Below the pieces are notes generated by a model. It made no database searches and was not told the DNA's origin. It was given only the letters and a program-made list of their open reading frames with translations. A DNA stretch of 64,000 nt from positions 124,001 to 188,000 of the forward strand of contig NZ_MCUN01000013.1 of NCBI RefSeq assembly GCF_002873455.1, read 5' to 3'. This stretch comes from Vibrio splendidus (GTDB lineage: Bacteria; Pseudomonadota; Gammaproteobacteria; Enterobacterales; Vibrionaceae). Shown here piece after piece: positions 1-8,969 of this stretch. Position 1 is the first letter of the stretch. The number at the start of each line of letters is the position of its first letter. Made by a program: the position numbers and the translations under genes.

Positions 1-81
1 ATTTCCCATAGTCACTTTCAACATAACGGTGTCTCCAAAATTTGGTCTACCGTTATTGAAGCACAACTCTTTGGTCAATAA
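1..81 (+). CDS. possible 3' end of a gene cut by the window edge
   Basis: Frame 1 is open from base 1 and stops with TAA at 79-81. The 26 visible residues end in the string EAQLFGQ and read like a normal protein C-terminus. No start, motif or family is visible. It would converge on the minus-strand regulator gene that ends at 152. This could equally be chance, since one other frame is also open here. Confidence 0.3.
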   Translation: MSHSHFQHNGVSKIWSTVIEAQLFGQ

Positions 82-151
82 GGCGTACAGTTACAACGGA
101 ATCAACCCATACAGTTGAAATCATTTCCTTTTTTATGAGTCACTTAAGGTT

Positions 152-1555
152 TTACGAATGCGCAAGTTGATGTGCCAGTTTACCAAGCAATATTAGTGCT
201 TGTTCTTTCTGTTCTGTGAGTTCATAAGAGAAATTCAATCTGATCGCGTTATCTACCCTGCCCTGTTCACTAAACAGGTCGCCTGAAGCGACGCTGATCC
301 CCTGAGCAATCGCTAGTTGGTGAAATTGTTGGCTGTCAAATTTTTTCGAGAAGCGAATCCATATGAAGTAGCCACCAGCCGGTTCTTCAATTTCGATGGA
401 ACGTGGAAAGCTCTGCTTGATGACCTCGATAAATCGCTCTTTTCTCACTAGAAGATTTTTACGTAATTTACGAAGGTGATTGTCGTAACTTTCATGAGTT
501 AAGAAGTGTGCCACGCCAAGTTGCACAGGTGCACTACTCGACAGTGTAGAAAGAAGCTGAAGCTTTTGAATAGCATCGTTAAAACGCGTGTTTACAACCC
601 ACCCGACCCGATAACCCGGACACAGGCTTTTTGAGTACGAACCACAAAGTAGAACAGAATCGGTCTTATCGAAGGCTTTTAGTGGCTTGGGTTTATGGCC
701 ATCGAAGTAGAGGTCGCCATACACGTCATCTTCGATAATGTAGGTTTCGTTTTGTTTTGCAATCTCCACCACACGGCGCTTCGCTTCGTCCGACAAACTT
801 GTCCCTGTCGGGTTCTGAAAAGTCGTCATCAACCAACACGCTTTTACATCTTGGTCTTGTAGTGCGCTTTCAAACTGTTCAATATTCAATCCATTGATTG
901 GACAAACATCCACTTCGATAGGGTTGAGCCCTAGCCTCTCTACGGCCTGCAAAGCACCATAGAAAGCGGGTGATTCAATCACAACATTATCGCCCGACTT
1001 GGTAACCGTTTGCAGGCTTAAGTTAAGCGCTTCCATTGCACCAGAGGTAATCACGATATCTTGATGGTTAACCGTAATGCCTTGCTGCAGGTAGCGCTGT
1101 GCTATTTGTCTTCTTAAGGACTCGCTGCCCGGTGGCAGATTGTTGATTACACTGGCACCTGTCATCTTTCTGCCAGCACTGGCGAGGTTTCGAGTTAAGG
1201 TAGGTAAAGGGAAAAGGTCAGGATCTGGGAATGCTGAGCCAAAAGGAATAACCCCCTCTGCTGAACTTGATTTCAAGAAATCGAATAAGCGGTCATTAAT
1301 GGCTTTCTTTTCGTGTACTAATGGCTGTTCGTAATCAACACCGTCCACACGTGGCGCAACAAAGTAACCCGACTGGGGCTTAGCGATGACCCACCCTTCA
1401 CTTTCTAACAATTGGTAGGCTTGTAGAACAGTACTATTACTGACGTTATAATTTCGACAACTCATGCGTACCGAAGGGATCTTCTCTCCTGAACGCCAAG
1501 TCTTACTAGCGATCTGAGTTCGAATATCCTTTGCAAGCTCTTCATAACGCGCCAT
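152..1555 (-). CDS. MocR/PdxR-type transcriptional regulator with aminotransferase-like domain
   Basis: A 467-residue regulator of the MocR subfamily of GntR proteins. Residues 1-70 form a GntR winged helix with the typical pattern of S-N-S-T-V-L-Q-A-Y in the recognition region. Residues from about 100 to 460 form a fold-type I aminotransferase-like domain with NPTG (248-251) and the PLP-binding lysine K309 in SYSKSLCPGYRVGW. Family members bind PLP and usually act as ligand-responsive regulators of vitamin B6, amino-acid or GABA genes rather than as enzymes. The length is typical and all key residues are present. The next gene upstream, on the other strand, is a small protein of unknown function, so the target cannot be read from context. 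Confidence 0.85.
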   Translation of the reverse strand: MARYEELAKDIRTQIASKTWRSGEKIPSVRMSCRNYNVSNSTVLQAYQLLESEGWVIAKPQSGYFVAPRVDGVDYEQPLVHEKKAINDRLFDFLKSSSAEGVIPFGSAFPDPDLFPLPTLTRNLASAGRKMTGASVINNLPPGSESLRRQIAQRYLQQGITVNHQDIVITSGAMEALNLSLQTVTKSGDNVVIESPAFYGALQAVERLGLNPIEVDVCPINGLNIEQFESALQDQDVKACWLMTTFQNPTGTSLSDEAKRRVVEIAKQNETYIIEDDVYGDLYFDGHKPKPLKAFDKTDSVLLCGSYSKSLCPGYRVGWVVNTRFNDAIQKLQLLSTLSSSAPVQLGVAHFLTHESYDNHLRKLRKNLLVRKERFIEVIKQSFPRSIEIEEPAGGYFIWIRFSKKFDSQQFHQLAIAQGISVASGDLFSEQGRVDNAIRLNFSYELTEQKEQALILLGKLAHQLAHS

Positions 1556-1775
1556 CTAATTGTACTACCTAGATAAATTCTAATAAGCCGGAGATTTTAT
1601 CACTAACGTTAACAACTATTGCTGCTATCCATATGATTGGACCTAATTTCTATAATAGTGTGAATTGGTTCACAGATAACTTTGTATGCTTTGCTAAGTT
1701 TGTAACCAAGGCGGGAGCCAAGTTCGTTCTCCGCCTCTATAATTTGATGTAACCCAAAAAACATGCGAGATAACA

Positions 1776-2075
1776 ATGAAAAAAATAGAAGCAGACCAAT
1801 TAAGTTATAAAGGAGAGTCAAACGGTGTTCATAGTTGGACAACACCGAGTGGCCAGCCATATTACTGGCACCCAGATTGGCTACATATCGCTGAAGATGC
1901 AACAGGCTCACATCCAAAGCAGAAAATCGACGTCGATCAAGACCAAGCACCAACTGAGAAACACGCGGTGTCTGCTATTCTGAAACACCTTAACCAATGG
2001 GCAGCAGACAAACTAGCGTCTCACCCTGAGATTGAAACAGGCTCTGTCGAGGCTGAAATCAACCTGAAAAAGTAA
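1776..2075 (+). CDS. conserved hypothetical protein, 99 residues
   Basis: An acidic, hydrophilic 99-residue protein with no signal peptide or membrane segment. Its N-terminal half has several aromatic residues (HSWTTPSGQPYYWHPDWLH), which suggests a small folded domain resembling a WW-like or short beta module, but I do not recognise a family. GAG at -9 precedes the ATG. A hairpin follows the stop. A minus-strand reading frame overlaps it but has poor start context and composition, so I prefer this strand. Confidence 0.6.
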   Translation: MKKIEADQLSYKGESNGVHSWTTPSGQPYYWHPDWLHIAEDATGSHPKQKIDVDQDQAPTEKHAVSAILKHLNQWAADKLASHPEIETGSVEAEINLKK

Positions 2076-2133
2076 TTGGTTTAAAGTAGATAGCGAGCTC
2101 GATCACTCGCGATTCTACTCAAGTATACCGACT

Positions 2134-2163
2134 GAATAGCCTCCAATTTTAACGAGGCTATTC
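2134..2163. terminator. hairpin after the 99-residue gene, possible terminator
   Basis: GAATAGCCTC at 2134-2143 pairs perfectly with GAGGCTATTC at 2154-2163 across a 10-base loop, 58 bases past the upstream stop. There is no strong T-run on either side, so termination is likely but not certain. Confidence 0.5.
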
Positions 2164-2394
2164 AAGTGTCTTCATAGTAATGCTGCAATAATCCCCATCT
2201 AGATAACAAATCACTTACACAAACCAATTTCTTCTATCAATCCACGAAAGCTCTCGATAGAATTTCCGGTCTCATTCACGACAGCAATATTAGTTATATG
2301 CATTCCCAATATCGTGAATCAATATAAAAATTGCGTATTCGTAAACTTAGGATTAGTTACGAGACTTAAGATGAAAATCAACAAAGGCTTATCG
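2164..2394 (+). other. intergenic region and leader of the HD-GYP gene
   Basis: The gap between the 99-residue gene and the HD-GYP gene is 319 bases. Apart from the hairpin at 2134-2163 I see no gene, repeat or clear promoter in it. The HD-GYP frame is open back to a GTG at 2314, but AAAGG at 2382-2386, spaced 8 bases from the ATG at 2395, marks the better start. Confidence 0.4.
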
Positions 2395-3897
2395 ATGGAT
2401 ACTTCAAATTTCAACCAATCGCTAACGACTAAGTTATACGTCGTCGCTGGCGTTTTACTTGGCACCTACGGCAGCCGCGTATGTCCTATGCTCGAAAGCT
2501 TAACCACGTTAGAGATTTTCACACAGGTAAGTATCGTCTTTGTCTTATTATGGCTCGCGCGTCGTTACTTATTAGCGCAACACACTCTAGTCAAACAAGG
2601 TCGATTCGCACAGATCGATACCCTGCTATTTTTTGCTGCAAGTGTCCCTTTCGCGCTCTACTACAACTTAAGCTATGAATTCACCATAGACAGTAATTTG
2701 AAAGTGCTGTTCGGCATGAGCCTATTTGGCTTCTTTACTGGGACCATTCTTCAACTGAATACCAAACTTAGCCAAATGGACAAAATGGAAGAGTCTGGAC
2801 AATTTGATTTTCAACTTATTGGCGAGCGAAGCTCTTTAGTTAAACAGATGATTGGTTTGGTCATCGTACTCCTCATCACCCTTACCACAATGTTAACGAT
2901 GGTTGCGGTCAAAGACATCTTCTGGCTGGAGAACAACCCAGAGCGATTATTGGATGGCTCAGGTAAGATCAGCGTGATTAAAGAGTTCATTTATTTGGCA
3001 GTCGTTCTGGGTGGATACGCGATAACCATTATGACTTTATGGAGCAGGTTGATTAAGCGGATTCTCCTAAGCCAAGAGCACGCATTGAGAAAGGTTACCA
3101 GTGGCGAGCAAGGCGTTCGCTTACCTATTTTCGGCTACAATGAGCTGGGTTCAATGGCATCAATGACCAACACCATGCTTGATAGCCTTGAAAACGCTCA
3201 AAACGAAGTCAAGACCACACGTGACGTAGCGATTGTGAGTTTATCTGCTTTGGCAGAATCTCGAGACAATGAAACGGGCGCACATATTCTGAGAACTCAA
3301 GAATACGTAAAGGTACTCGCACAAGAACTCAGTAAGTCGGAGATCCACGCAAATTTGTTAACGCCAAACTACATTGAGCTGCTTTACAAATCAGCCCCAC
3401 TCCACGACGTAGGCAAAGTGGGCGTTCCTGATAACGTGCTATTGAAGCCGGGGAAATTAACTGACGAAGAGTTTGAGATAATGAAAGGTCACCCCGCAAT
3501 TGGTGCTGAAGCATTATCTATTGCAGAAAAGCAGTTGGGAAGCAGCTCTTTCTTAAGAGTCGCGAAAGAGATATCTCTGACCCACCACGAAAAATGGAAC
3601 GGCAGCGGTTATCCAAATCAGCTGTCTGGTGAGGACATTCCATTATCCGGTCGCTTGATGGCATTAGCCGATGTTTATGACGCGTTAATATCAAAACGAG
3701 TCTACAAGCCAGCCTTTACTCATGAACAAGCTAAGCAGATTATCTTGGAGGGCAATGGGACGCATTTTGATCCGCAAGTAGTCCAAGCTTTTCTGGCTGT
3801 CGAACAAGAGTTTGTTTCGATTGCCGCGACCTACAAAGATGGCAAAAATGTACCAAGTGAACTCGAGCGTGAAAGCTTTATTGCTCAACCAGCCTAA
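2395..3897 (+). CDS. membrane-bound HD-GYP domain c-di-GMP phosphodiesterase
   Basis: A 500-residue inner-membrane protein with about six transmembrane segments in residues 10-230, a HAMP-like linker near 235-285, and an HD-GYP domain from about 295 to 480. The domain hydrolyses c-di-GMP, lowering it and favouring motility over biofilm. The catalytic set looks intact: LHDVGKVG for the HD pair, KGHPAIG, the double histidine in THHEKWNGSGYP and ALADVYDAL. No periplasmic sensor domain of any size is present, so the stimulus may be sensed within the membrane part. The start at 2395 is chosen over in-frame upstream codons at 2314 and 2371 because it alone has a good ribosome-binding site. It stands alone, with a terminator just downstream. 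Confidence 0.85.
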   Translation: MDTSNFNQSLTTKLYVVAGVLLGTYGSRVCPMLESLTTLEIFTQVSIVFVLLWLARRYLLAQHTLVKQGRFAQIDTLLFFAASVPFALYYNLSYEFTIDSNLKVLFGMSLFGFFTGTILQLNTKLSQMDKMEESGQFDFQLIGERSSLVKQMIGLVIVLLITLTTMLTMVAVKDIFWLENNPERLLDGSGKISVIKEFIYLAVVLGGYAITIMTLWSRLIKRILLSQEHALRKVTSGEQGVRLPIFGYNELGSMASMTNTMLDSLENAQNEVKTTRDVAIVSLSALAESRDNETGAHILRTQEYVKVLAQELSKSEIHANLLTPNYIELLYKSAPLHDVGKVGVPDNVLLKPGKLTDEEFEIMKGHPAIGAEALSIAEKQLGSSSFLRVAKEISLTHHEKWNGSGYPNQLSGEDIPLSGRLMALADVYDALISKRVYKPAFTHEQAKQIILEGNGTHFDPQVVQAFLAVEQEFVSIAATYKDGKNVPSELERESFIAQPA

Positions 3898-3923
3898 TCT
3901 ATATAAAAACCACTAACTTCTTG

Positions 3924-3954
3924 CACCCTATAGGTTAATCCGTAGGGTGTTTTG
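3924..3954 (+). terminator. rho-independent terminator after the HD-GYP gene
   Basis: CACCCTA (3924-3930) pairs with TAGGGTG (3943-3949), followed by TTTTG. It lies 27 bases past the stop codon. Confidence 0.75.
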
Positions 3955-4099
3955 TTATCAAATACCCTCTTTAGTCAATAAATCTGATTGAAATGGATTT
4001 TTTTTGGCCTTTCTGTTCACTTCGTATTGTCTTAAAAATTCCATACAGGTATAACTACCCATAGATACTATCCCCTCTCAATTGACATGGATGAAGATT

Positions 4100-5290
4100 A
4101 TGTTTGAAAAAGTGTTAGCTGCTCCCGCCGATCCTATCCTCGGCCTTACTGAAGAGTTTAAAAAAGACTCTCGTGCAGAGAAAATCAACCTTGGTGTTGG
4201 CATCTACAAAAATGAAGCTGGCCAAACGCCTGTACTTAAAACAGTAAAGAAAGCAGAAGCTGCACTTCTTGAAAGCGAAAAAACCAAATCTTACCTGACA
4301 ATTGAAGGTACAGCTGAGTACGGCCTAGCGGTTCAGAAGCTTCTTTTCGGTTCAGACGCAGAGATCGTAACGTCTCAACGTGCTAAAACCGCACAAGCTC
4401 CTGGTGGTACTGGTGCACTTCGTGTTGCTGGTGAATTCATCAAGCGCCAATTAGGTGGTGCTAAAATCTGGATCAGCAACCCAACTTGGGCAAACCACAA
4501 CGGCGTTTTCGCTGCTGCTGGTATCGAGACAGCTCAATACAGCTACTACAATGCTGAAACAAAAGACAAAGACTTCGCAGGCATGGTTGCTGACCTAGAG
4601 AAAGCTTCTGAAGGCGATATCGTTCTTCTTCACGGCTGCTGTCACAACCCGACGGGTATCGATCCAACAGCTGACGAGTGGGAAGTGTTGGCTAAACTGG
4701 TTGCTGAGAAGAAACTACTTCCTCTGTTCGACTTTGCTTACCAAGGTTTTGCAAAAGGTGTTGAAGAAGATGCGGCTGGTCTACGTATTTTTGCTCAATA
4801 CAACAAAGAGATCCTTGTTGCTAGCTCATTCTCTAAGAACTTCGGCTTGTACAACGAGCGTGTGGGTGCATTCACTCTAGTTGCAGAATCTGCAGACGTA
4901 GCAACGACGGCGTTCTCTCAAGTTAAGAGCATCATCCGCTCTATCTACTCTAACCCACCAGCGCACGGCAGTGCGGTAGTAACTCACATCCTTGGCGATG
5001 CTGATCTACGTGCTGAATGGGAAGCAGAAGTGGCAGAAATGCGTGATCGTATCCAAGAGATGCGTGAGCTATTCGTAACAACACTGAAATCTGAAGGTGT
5101 TGATGCAGACTTCACATTCATCGAGCGCCAAAACGGCATGTTCTCGTTCTCTGGTCTAAGCAAAGAGCAAGTAACTCGTCTAAAAGATGAATTCGCTATC
5201 TACATTGTTGGTTCTGGCCGTATTAGTGTTGCTGGCATGACTAAATCAAACATGGGTCCTCTATGTAAAGGTCTAGCTGCGGTTCTTTAA
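4100..5290 (+). CDS. aspC: aspartate/aromatic amino acid aminotransferase
   Basis: A 396-residue class I aminotransferase, the exact length of the E. coli AspC. It moves the amino group between aspartate (or aromatic amino acids) and 2-oxoglutarate in the cytoplasm, using PLP. The start MFEKVLAAPADPILGL matches the conserved family N-terminus, so the ATG at 4100 is chosen over the in-frame TTG at 4082. Visible signatures are APGGTGALRVA, HGCCHNPTG and the PLP lysine K246 in SSFSKNFGLYNERVG. Codon use is strongly biased towards highly expressed-gene codons. It is monocistronic, with a strong terminator immediately downstream. TyrB is the nearest alternative name, as the two paralogues are hard to separate by eye. 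Confidence 0.92.
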   Translation: MFEKVLAAPADPILGLTEEFKKDSRAEKINLGVGIYKNEAGQTPVLKTVKKAEAALLESEKTKSYLTIEGTAEYGLAVQKLLFGSDAEIVTSQRAKTAQAPGGTGALRVAGEFIKRQLGGAKIWISNPTWANHNGVFAAAGIETAQYSYYNAETKDKDFAGMVADLEKASEGDIVLLHGCCHNPTGIDPTADEWEVLAKLVAEKKLLPLFDFAYQGFAKGVEEDAAGLRIFAQYNKEILVASSFSKNFGLYNERVGAFTLVAESADVATTAFSQVKSIIRSIYSNPPAHGSAVVTHILGDADLRAEWEAEVAEMRDRIQEMRELFVTTLKSEGVDADFTFIERQNGMFSFSGLSKEQVTRLKDEFAIYIVGSGRISVAGMTKSNMGPLCKGLAAVL

Positions 5291-5330
5291 TCGTAAAGCG
5301 AAACTTGTATTTTTAGACCTATAGATATGC

Positions 5331-5358
5331 AAAAGCCAGCGACTAAGCTGGCTTTTTT
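5331..5358. terminator. terminator between aspC and the outer-membrane barrel gene
   Basis: AAAAGCCAGC (5331-5340), a 6-base loop, then GCTGGCTTTTTT (5347-5358). The A-rich left flank makes it work in both directions, serving aspC on plus and the barrel gene on minus. Confidence 0.88.
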
Positions 5359-5413
5359 GTGTCTGTCTTCTTTATTTATAAGCGGTTAATACACGCAGTC
5401 TCTGCGTTAGTCG

Positions 5414-6058
5414 TTAGTACTCTAGGAAAAACTCTACACCTAGCTCATTCGTCCTCTCGCTTCCACCTTTACTTCCCTCACCATCTCGGTGCTGATAAGA
5501 GCCGCCAATCGCAAACTTATTGGTCACGAGATAGCGCAAACCTAAATGGTAAATCTCTTCGTCAAACAAATCACTTCGGTTTACCTGCACGCTGCCATTC
5601 GCAATCCAACGCTTTGCAAAACCATAGTTAAGTTCGGCTTTTACACCTTGGACAAATTCAGTATCCGATTCGATGGTTTCGTTGCTGCCATTAAGCTCCA
5701 CCTCACCTTTAGTGATACCCAACAAGTAAGAAGCGACGATATCCAAGTCTTTCTTAATGCTGTAACGATACCCAGCCCCTGCCATTAAGGTGTCAATTCG
5801 AGTGGTACTTTCATCTGGATGAATGAAGCGCGCGCTATAGTCTCCTAGCAACAACCAATCATCCGTCATGGTGTAACTCACCCCCAAACCAAACGACGAG
5901 GCGTTATTGTTACCACCCGCATCTGCATTTAAACTGCCCGAATGGGCGGTGGCATATATATGGTCATAATCAAGAATATCCACACTGTGAGTCTCGGCCC
6001 ACGAACTTGGAGAAAACATAAAAACTGCAGATACCAAACTAAGCTTCCACTTCGACAT
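5414..6058 (-). CDS. small outer-membrane beta-barrel protein
   Basis: A 214-residue exported protein with a clean signal peptide (residues 1-21, ending SSWA before E22). The rest alternates short polar turns with amphipathic strands such as SFGLGVSYTM, WLLLGDYSARF and IAGGSYQHRD-like stretches, and ends in a terminal aromatic residue (FFLEY), the usual signal for insertion by the BAM complex. This predicts an 8- to 10-strand barrel. Substrate and function are unknown. It resembles in size and layout the barrel gene at 19445-19987 in this window. Confidence 0.7.
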   Translation of the reverse strand: MSKWKLSLVSAVFMFSPSSWAETHSVDILDYDHIYATAHSGSLNADAGGNNNASSFGLGVSYTMTDDWLLLGDYSARFIHPDESTTRIDTLMAGAGYRYSIKKDLDIVASYLLGITKGEVELNGSNETIESDTEFVQGVKAELNYGFAKRWIANGSVQVNRSDLFDEEIYHLGLRYLVTNKFAIGGSYQHRDGEGSKGGSERTNELGVEFFLEY

Positions 6059-6208
6059 TCTTATTATCCTTCAACTGTCACTCCATTAACTGAAAGGTTA
6101 GTCTATCCCTAAGACTTTAAAAAGGTTTTAACTCACAGATTGATTTGTGACGGCAAATTATTATCAAATGTTGTACCATGAAATCATACAAACCAATGGA
6201 TGATCATT

Positions 6209-8098
6209 ATGGATGCTGAGTTATTAGAAATTCAAAACTTTCTGGCACAATACCCACCTTTCACAGAGCTCCCTGAGGAGATGTTGGCGAAAGTGACCAG
6301 TAGCGTGGAAATTTCTTATTACCGCCAAGACACACCTATCATTCACTTTGGTGACCAAATTCATGATCTCTATATCGTTCGAAGTGGCGAAGTTGAGGTC
6401 TATCGTCGTAAGGGCGAACTCTATAATCGCCTTGATGAAGGGCATGTGTTTGGACAAATGGGACTGCTGACCAACAACAAAGTTCGCTTCCCTGTTAAAG
6501 CGACCGAAGATACCCTTCTCTACTGCATCCCTGAGCCGATTTTCCAAGAGCTCTACGACAACTATGATTCATTCGCTGACTTTGTAGAAGTAGAAGATAA
6601 CGCGCGACTTCGCCAAGCAAACTCAGACAGCAACGACGCCAACGATTTATCAACATCGAAGGTCAAAACGCTATTGACCAGTGAAGCTCCGATGATCGAG
6701 AAGACTCGCACCATCCAACAAGCTGCAACCATGATGGCAGAAGACAATGTATCTTCTCTATTGATCATCGACCCTGATATCGTTGAAGATGATGAAGACG
6801 ATTCAACGCCAGTTATTGGCATCATTACCGACAGAGACTTATGTACTCGCGTTTTAGCAGAAGGCCTTGACCCGTCTGATGAAGTGTCTAGTGTGATGAC
6901 ACCAGAGGTTATCTCACTCGACCACAATGCCTATGTATATGAAGCCATGATGACCATGCTTCGCTACAACGTGCACCATTTGCCAGTGCTTAAAGATAAG
7001 AAACCTATCGGTATTATCGAAGCGACCGATATTGTTCGCTACGAGTCTCAAAACTCACTGTTATTGGTCAGCAGCATCTTCCAGCAACAAAGTATTGAAG
7101 ATCTAAAAGTACTTTCTGAGCAAGTAAAAGACAGCTTTGTACGCTTGGTTAACGAAGATGCCAATGCACACATGGTGGGTACCGCAATGTCGGTAATTGG
7201 CCGTAGCTTTAAACAACGCATTATCGAACTAGGCGAAGAGAAATTGGGTAAAGCGCCCATTCCTTATTGTTTCCTCGCGCTCGGATCCATGGGACGTGAT
7301 GAACAGTTGCTTGTTACTGACCAAGATAACGCAATTATTCTTGATGACACCTACGACGAGAAAAAACACGGTAAATACTTTGAAGAACTATCAACCTTCA
7401 TTTGCGATGGCTTAGATCAGTGTGGCTATGTGTATTGTACCGGTGACATCATGGCGACCAATCCAACGTGGCGTATGACTCGTCGCCAATGGGAAGAATG
7501 CTTTGCCGATTGGATTGATGATCCAAACCCGAAAGCACTATTGAACGCTTCTATCTTCTTTGATTTAGACGGTGTGTACGGCCGCTTGAAATGGGCCGAG
7601 CAATTGAACAGCTTTATCGTAAGGCGTGCTCGTAAGAACAACCGCTTCTTAGCGTGCCTTGCTCGTAATGCGCTTAACCGCACACCGCCACTCGGGTTCT
7701 TTAAAGACTTCGTGATGGAGAAAGATGGTCGCCACAACAATTCGATCAACCTTAAACGTCGTGGTACCGCACCACTTGCCGATCTAATTCGTGTCCACTC
7801 TTTGGCAGTAGCTTCTCGTTCGAAGAATTCATTCGAACGTTTAGATGACATTATCGACGCAGGTATTCTGCCAAAAGGCCGAGCACAAGACTTGAAAGAT
7901 GCGATGGAGTTTATCTCTCTAGTTCGTATTCGCCACCAAGCGCACGATGTCGACAACAAAATTGAGCCGGATAACAACATTGAGCCAGAGAACCTATCTG
8001 ACTTTGAGCGACGTAACCTGAAGGACGCATTCCAAATCTTAAGCAATGCGCAGAACTTCCTTAAGTTCCGTTATCAAGCCAGCAATAAGTTTAAGTAG
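6209..8098 (+). CDS. cNMP-binding / CBS pair / DUF294 nucleotidyltransferase-like protein
   Basis: A 629-residue cytoplasmic protein in four parts: a cyclic-nucleotide-binding fold (about 15-125), a pair of CBS domains (about 150-285), a DUF294 nucleotidyltransferase-like domain (about 320-460) with GSMGRDEQLLVTDQDN, and a DUF294 C-terminal helical domain. The G-S-M-G-R and D-Q-D pattern resembles the GlnD/PII uridylyltransferase active site, so nucleotide transfer or sensing is likely but unproven. ATG 6209 is preferred over ATG 6200 because GGA lies 8-10 bases upstream. An inverted repeat TCACA-N8-TGTGA at 6133-6150 lies in the promoter region. It is followed 5 bases later by an exonuclease gene, a conserved pairing in gammaproteobacteria that often sits with acetate-uptake genes, which are absent here. 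Confidence 0.85.
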   Translation: MDAELLEIQNFLAQYPPFTELPEEMLAKVTSSVEISYYRQDTPIIHFGDQIHDLYIVRSGEVEVYRRKGELYNRLDEGHVFGQMGLLTNNKVRFPVKATEDTLLYCIPEPIFQELYDNYDSFADFVEVEDNARLRQANSDSNDANDLSTSKVKTLLTSEAPMIEKTRTIQQAATMMAEDNVSSLLIIDPDIVEDDEDDSTPVIGIITDRDLCTRVLAEGLDPSDEVSSVMTPEVISLDHNAYVYEAMMTMLRYNVHHLPVLKDKKPIGIIEATDIVRYESQNSLLLVSSIFQQQSIEDLKVLSEQVKDSFVRLVNEDANAHMVGTAMSVIGRSFKQRIIELGEEKLGKAPIPYCFLALGSMGRDEQLLVTDQDNAIILDDTYDEKKHGKYFEELSTFICDGLDQCGYVYCTGDIMATNPTWRMTRRQWEECFADWIDDPNPKALLNASIFFDLDGVYGRLKWAEQLNSFIVRRARKNNRFLACLARNALNRTPPLGFFKDFVMEKDGRHNNSINLKRRGTAPLADLIRVHSLAVASRSKNSFERLDDIIDAGILPKGRAQDLKDAMEFISLVRIRHQAHDVDNKIEPDNNIEPENLSDFERRNLKDAFQILSNAQNFLKFRYQASNKFK

Positions 8099-8103
8099 GG
8101 CCT

Positions 8104-8820
8104 ATGAACAAACTATTCAGATCACCTGCGGTCGATTGGCCATTTAAGTTTGCTCAAAAGCTGGAACGCGCGAGAGACGAGCGATTAAAGCAATTTTACA
8201 GCCAGCCTCTCCCTTCACCTGATACCCCGGTATCAGAAGTGACGTTTTTAGCTGTCGACTTTGAGACTACAGGTTTGAACCCAACAAAAGATGGCATTAT
8301 TACTATTGGGTTAGTGCCATTCACGCTCAATCGTATTTATCTACGACAAGCAAGGCATTGGACGCTAAGGCCTAAGCAAAAGCTGGAAGAAGAATCAGTG
8401 GTCATCCACGGTATCACGCACAATGACATCATTGATGCACCAGACTTAAATGAAGTGCTCGAAGAGATCTTAGGTGCAATGGCTGGCCATATTCCGGTCG
8501 TTCACTACCGCCGTATTGAACGTGATTTCTTAGACAACGCGTTAAAAGTAAGGCTAGGCGAAGGCATTGAATTTCCAGTATTAGATACACTAGAAATCGA
8601 ATCTCAGATTCAGCATAAATTGGCTGGTGGCTTGTGGAACAAACTAAAAGGCAAGAAACCCGCGTCAGTAAGACTTGGACAAAGTCGCCGTCGATACCAC
8701 TTACCAGACTACACGCCACATCACGCATTAACTGATGCAATTGCGACCGCAGAGTTACTACAAGCGCAGATTGCGCATCATTTTGGCCCTGATATGCCTG
8801 TTAAAGATTTCTGGTTATAG
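8104..8820 (+). CDS. DnaQ-like 3'-5' exonuclease
   Basis: A 238-residue DEDDh exonuclease related to the epsilon subunit of DNA polymerase III. Motif ExoI is FLAVDFETTGLNP (D and E metal ligands), ExoII lies near VVHYRRIERDFLDNAL, and ExoIII is HHALTDAIATAELL, which provides the catalytic H and final D. The N-terminal 45 residues are basic and outside the nuclease core. It starts 5 bases after the DUF294 gene and must be co-transcribed with it. Substrate and role are unknown. It is too divergent, and in the wrong context, to be the replicative dnaQ. Confidence 0.82.
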   Translation: MNKLFRSPAVDWPFKFAQKLERARDERLKQFYSQPLPSPDTPVSEVTFLAVDFETTGLNPTKDGIITIGLVPFTLNRIYLRQARHWTLRPKQKLEEESVVIHGITHNDIIDAPDLNEVLEEILGAMAGHIPVVHYRRIERDFLDNALKVRLGEGIEFPVLDTLEIESQIQHKLAGGLWNKLKGKKPASVRLGQSRRRYHLPDYTPHHALTDAIATAELLQAQIAHHFGPDMPVKDFWL

Positions 8821-8880
8821 CTAGATTTGATACTGTTTCATTTGCACATCAATGCGCTTAGTTTGCATATTTCAGAACTA

Positions 8881-8912
8881 AAACGCTCACATTATTAAAT
8901 AGTGAGCGTTTT
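8881..8912. terminator. bidirectional terminator between convergent genes
   Basis: AAACGCTCAC (8881-8890) pairs with GTGAGCGTTT (8902-8911) across an AT-rich loop. T-runs on both strands fit termination of both the exonuclease operon and the MOSC gene. Confidence 0.85.
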
Positions 8913-8969
8913 ACTTTTACGTATGATTAACTTTTACGCATGATTTTATTTTGCACATAAAGAAAAAGT

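Noticed and set aside
1609..1953. Minus-strand frame of 114 codons
   Set aside because: It overlaps the 99-residue plus-strand gene, which has better composition and start context. This frame reads like an antisense shadow.
7426..8046. Minus-strand frame of 206 codons inside the DUF294 gene
   Set aside because: Antisense shadow: rich in R and S, no ribosome-binding site, and fully covered by a recognised gene.
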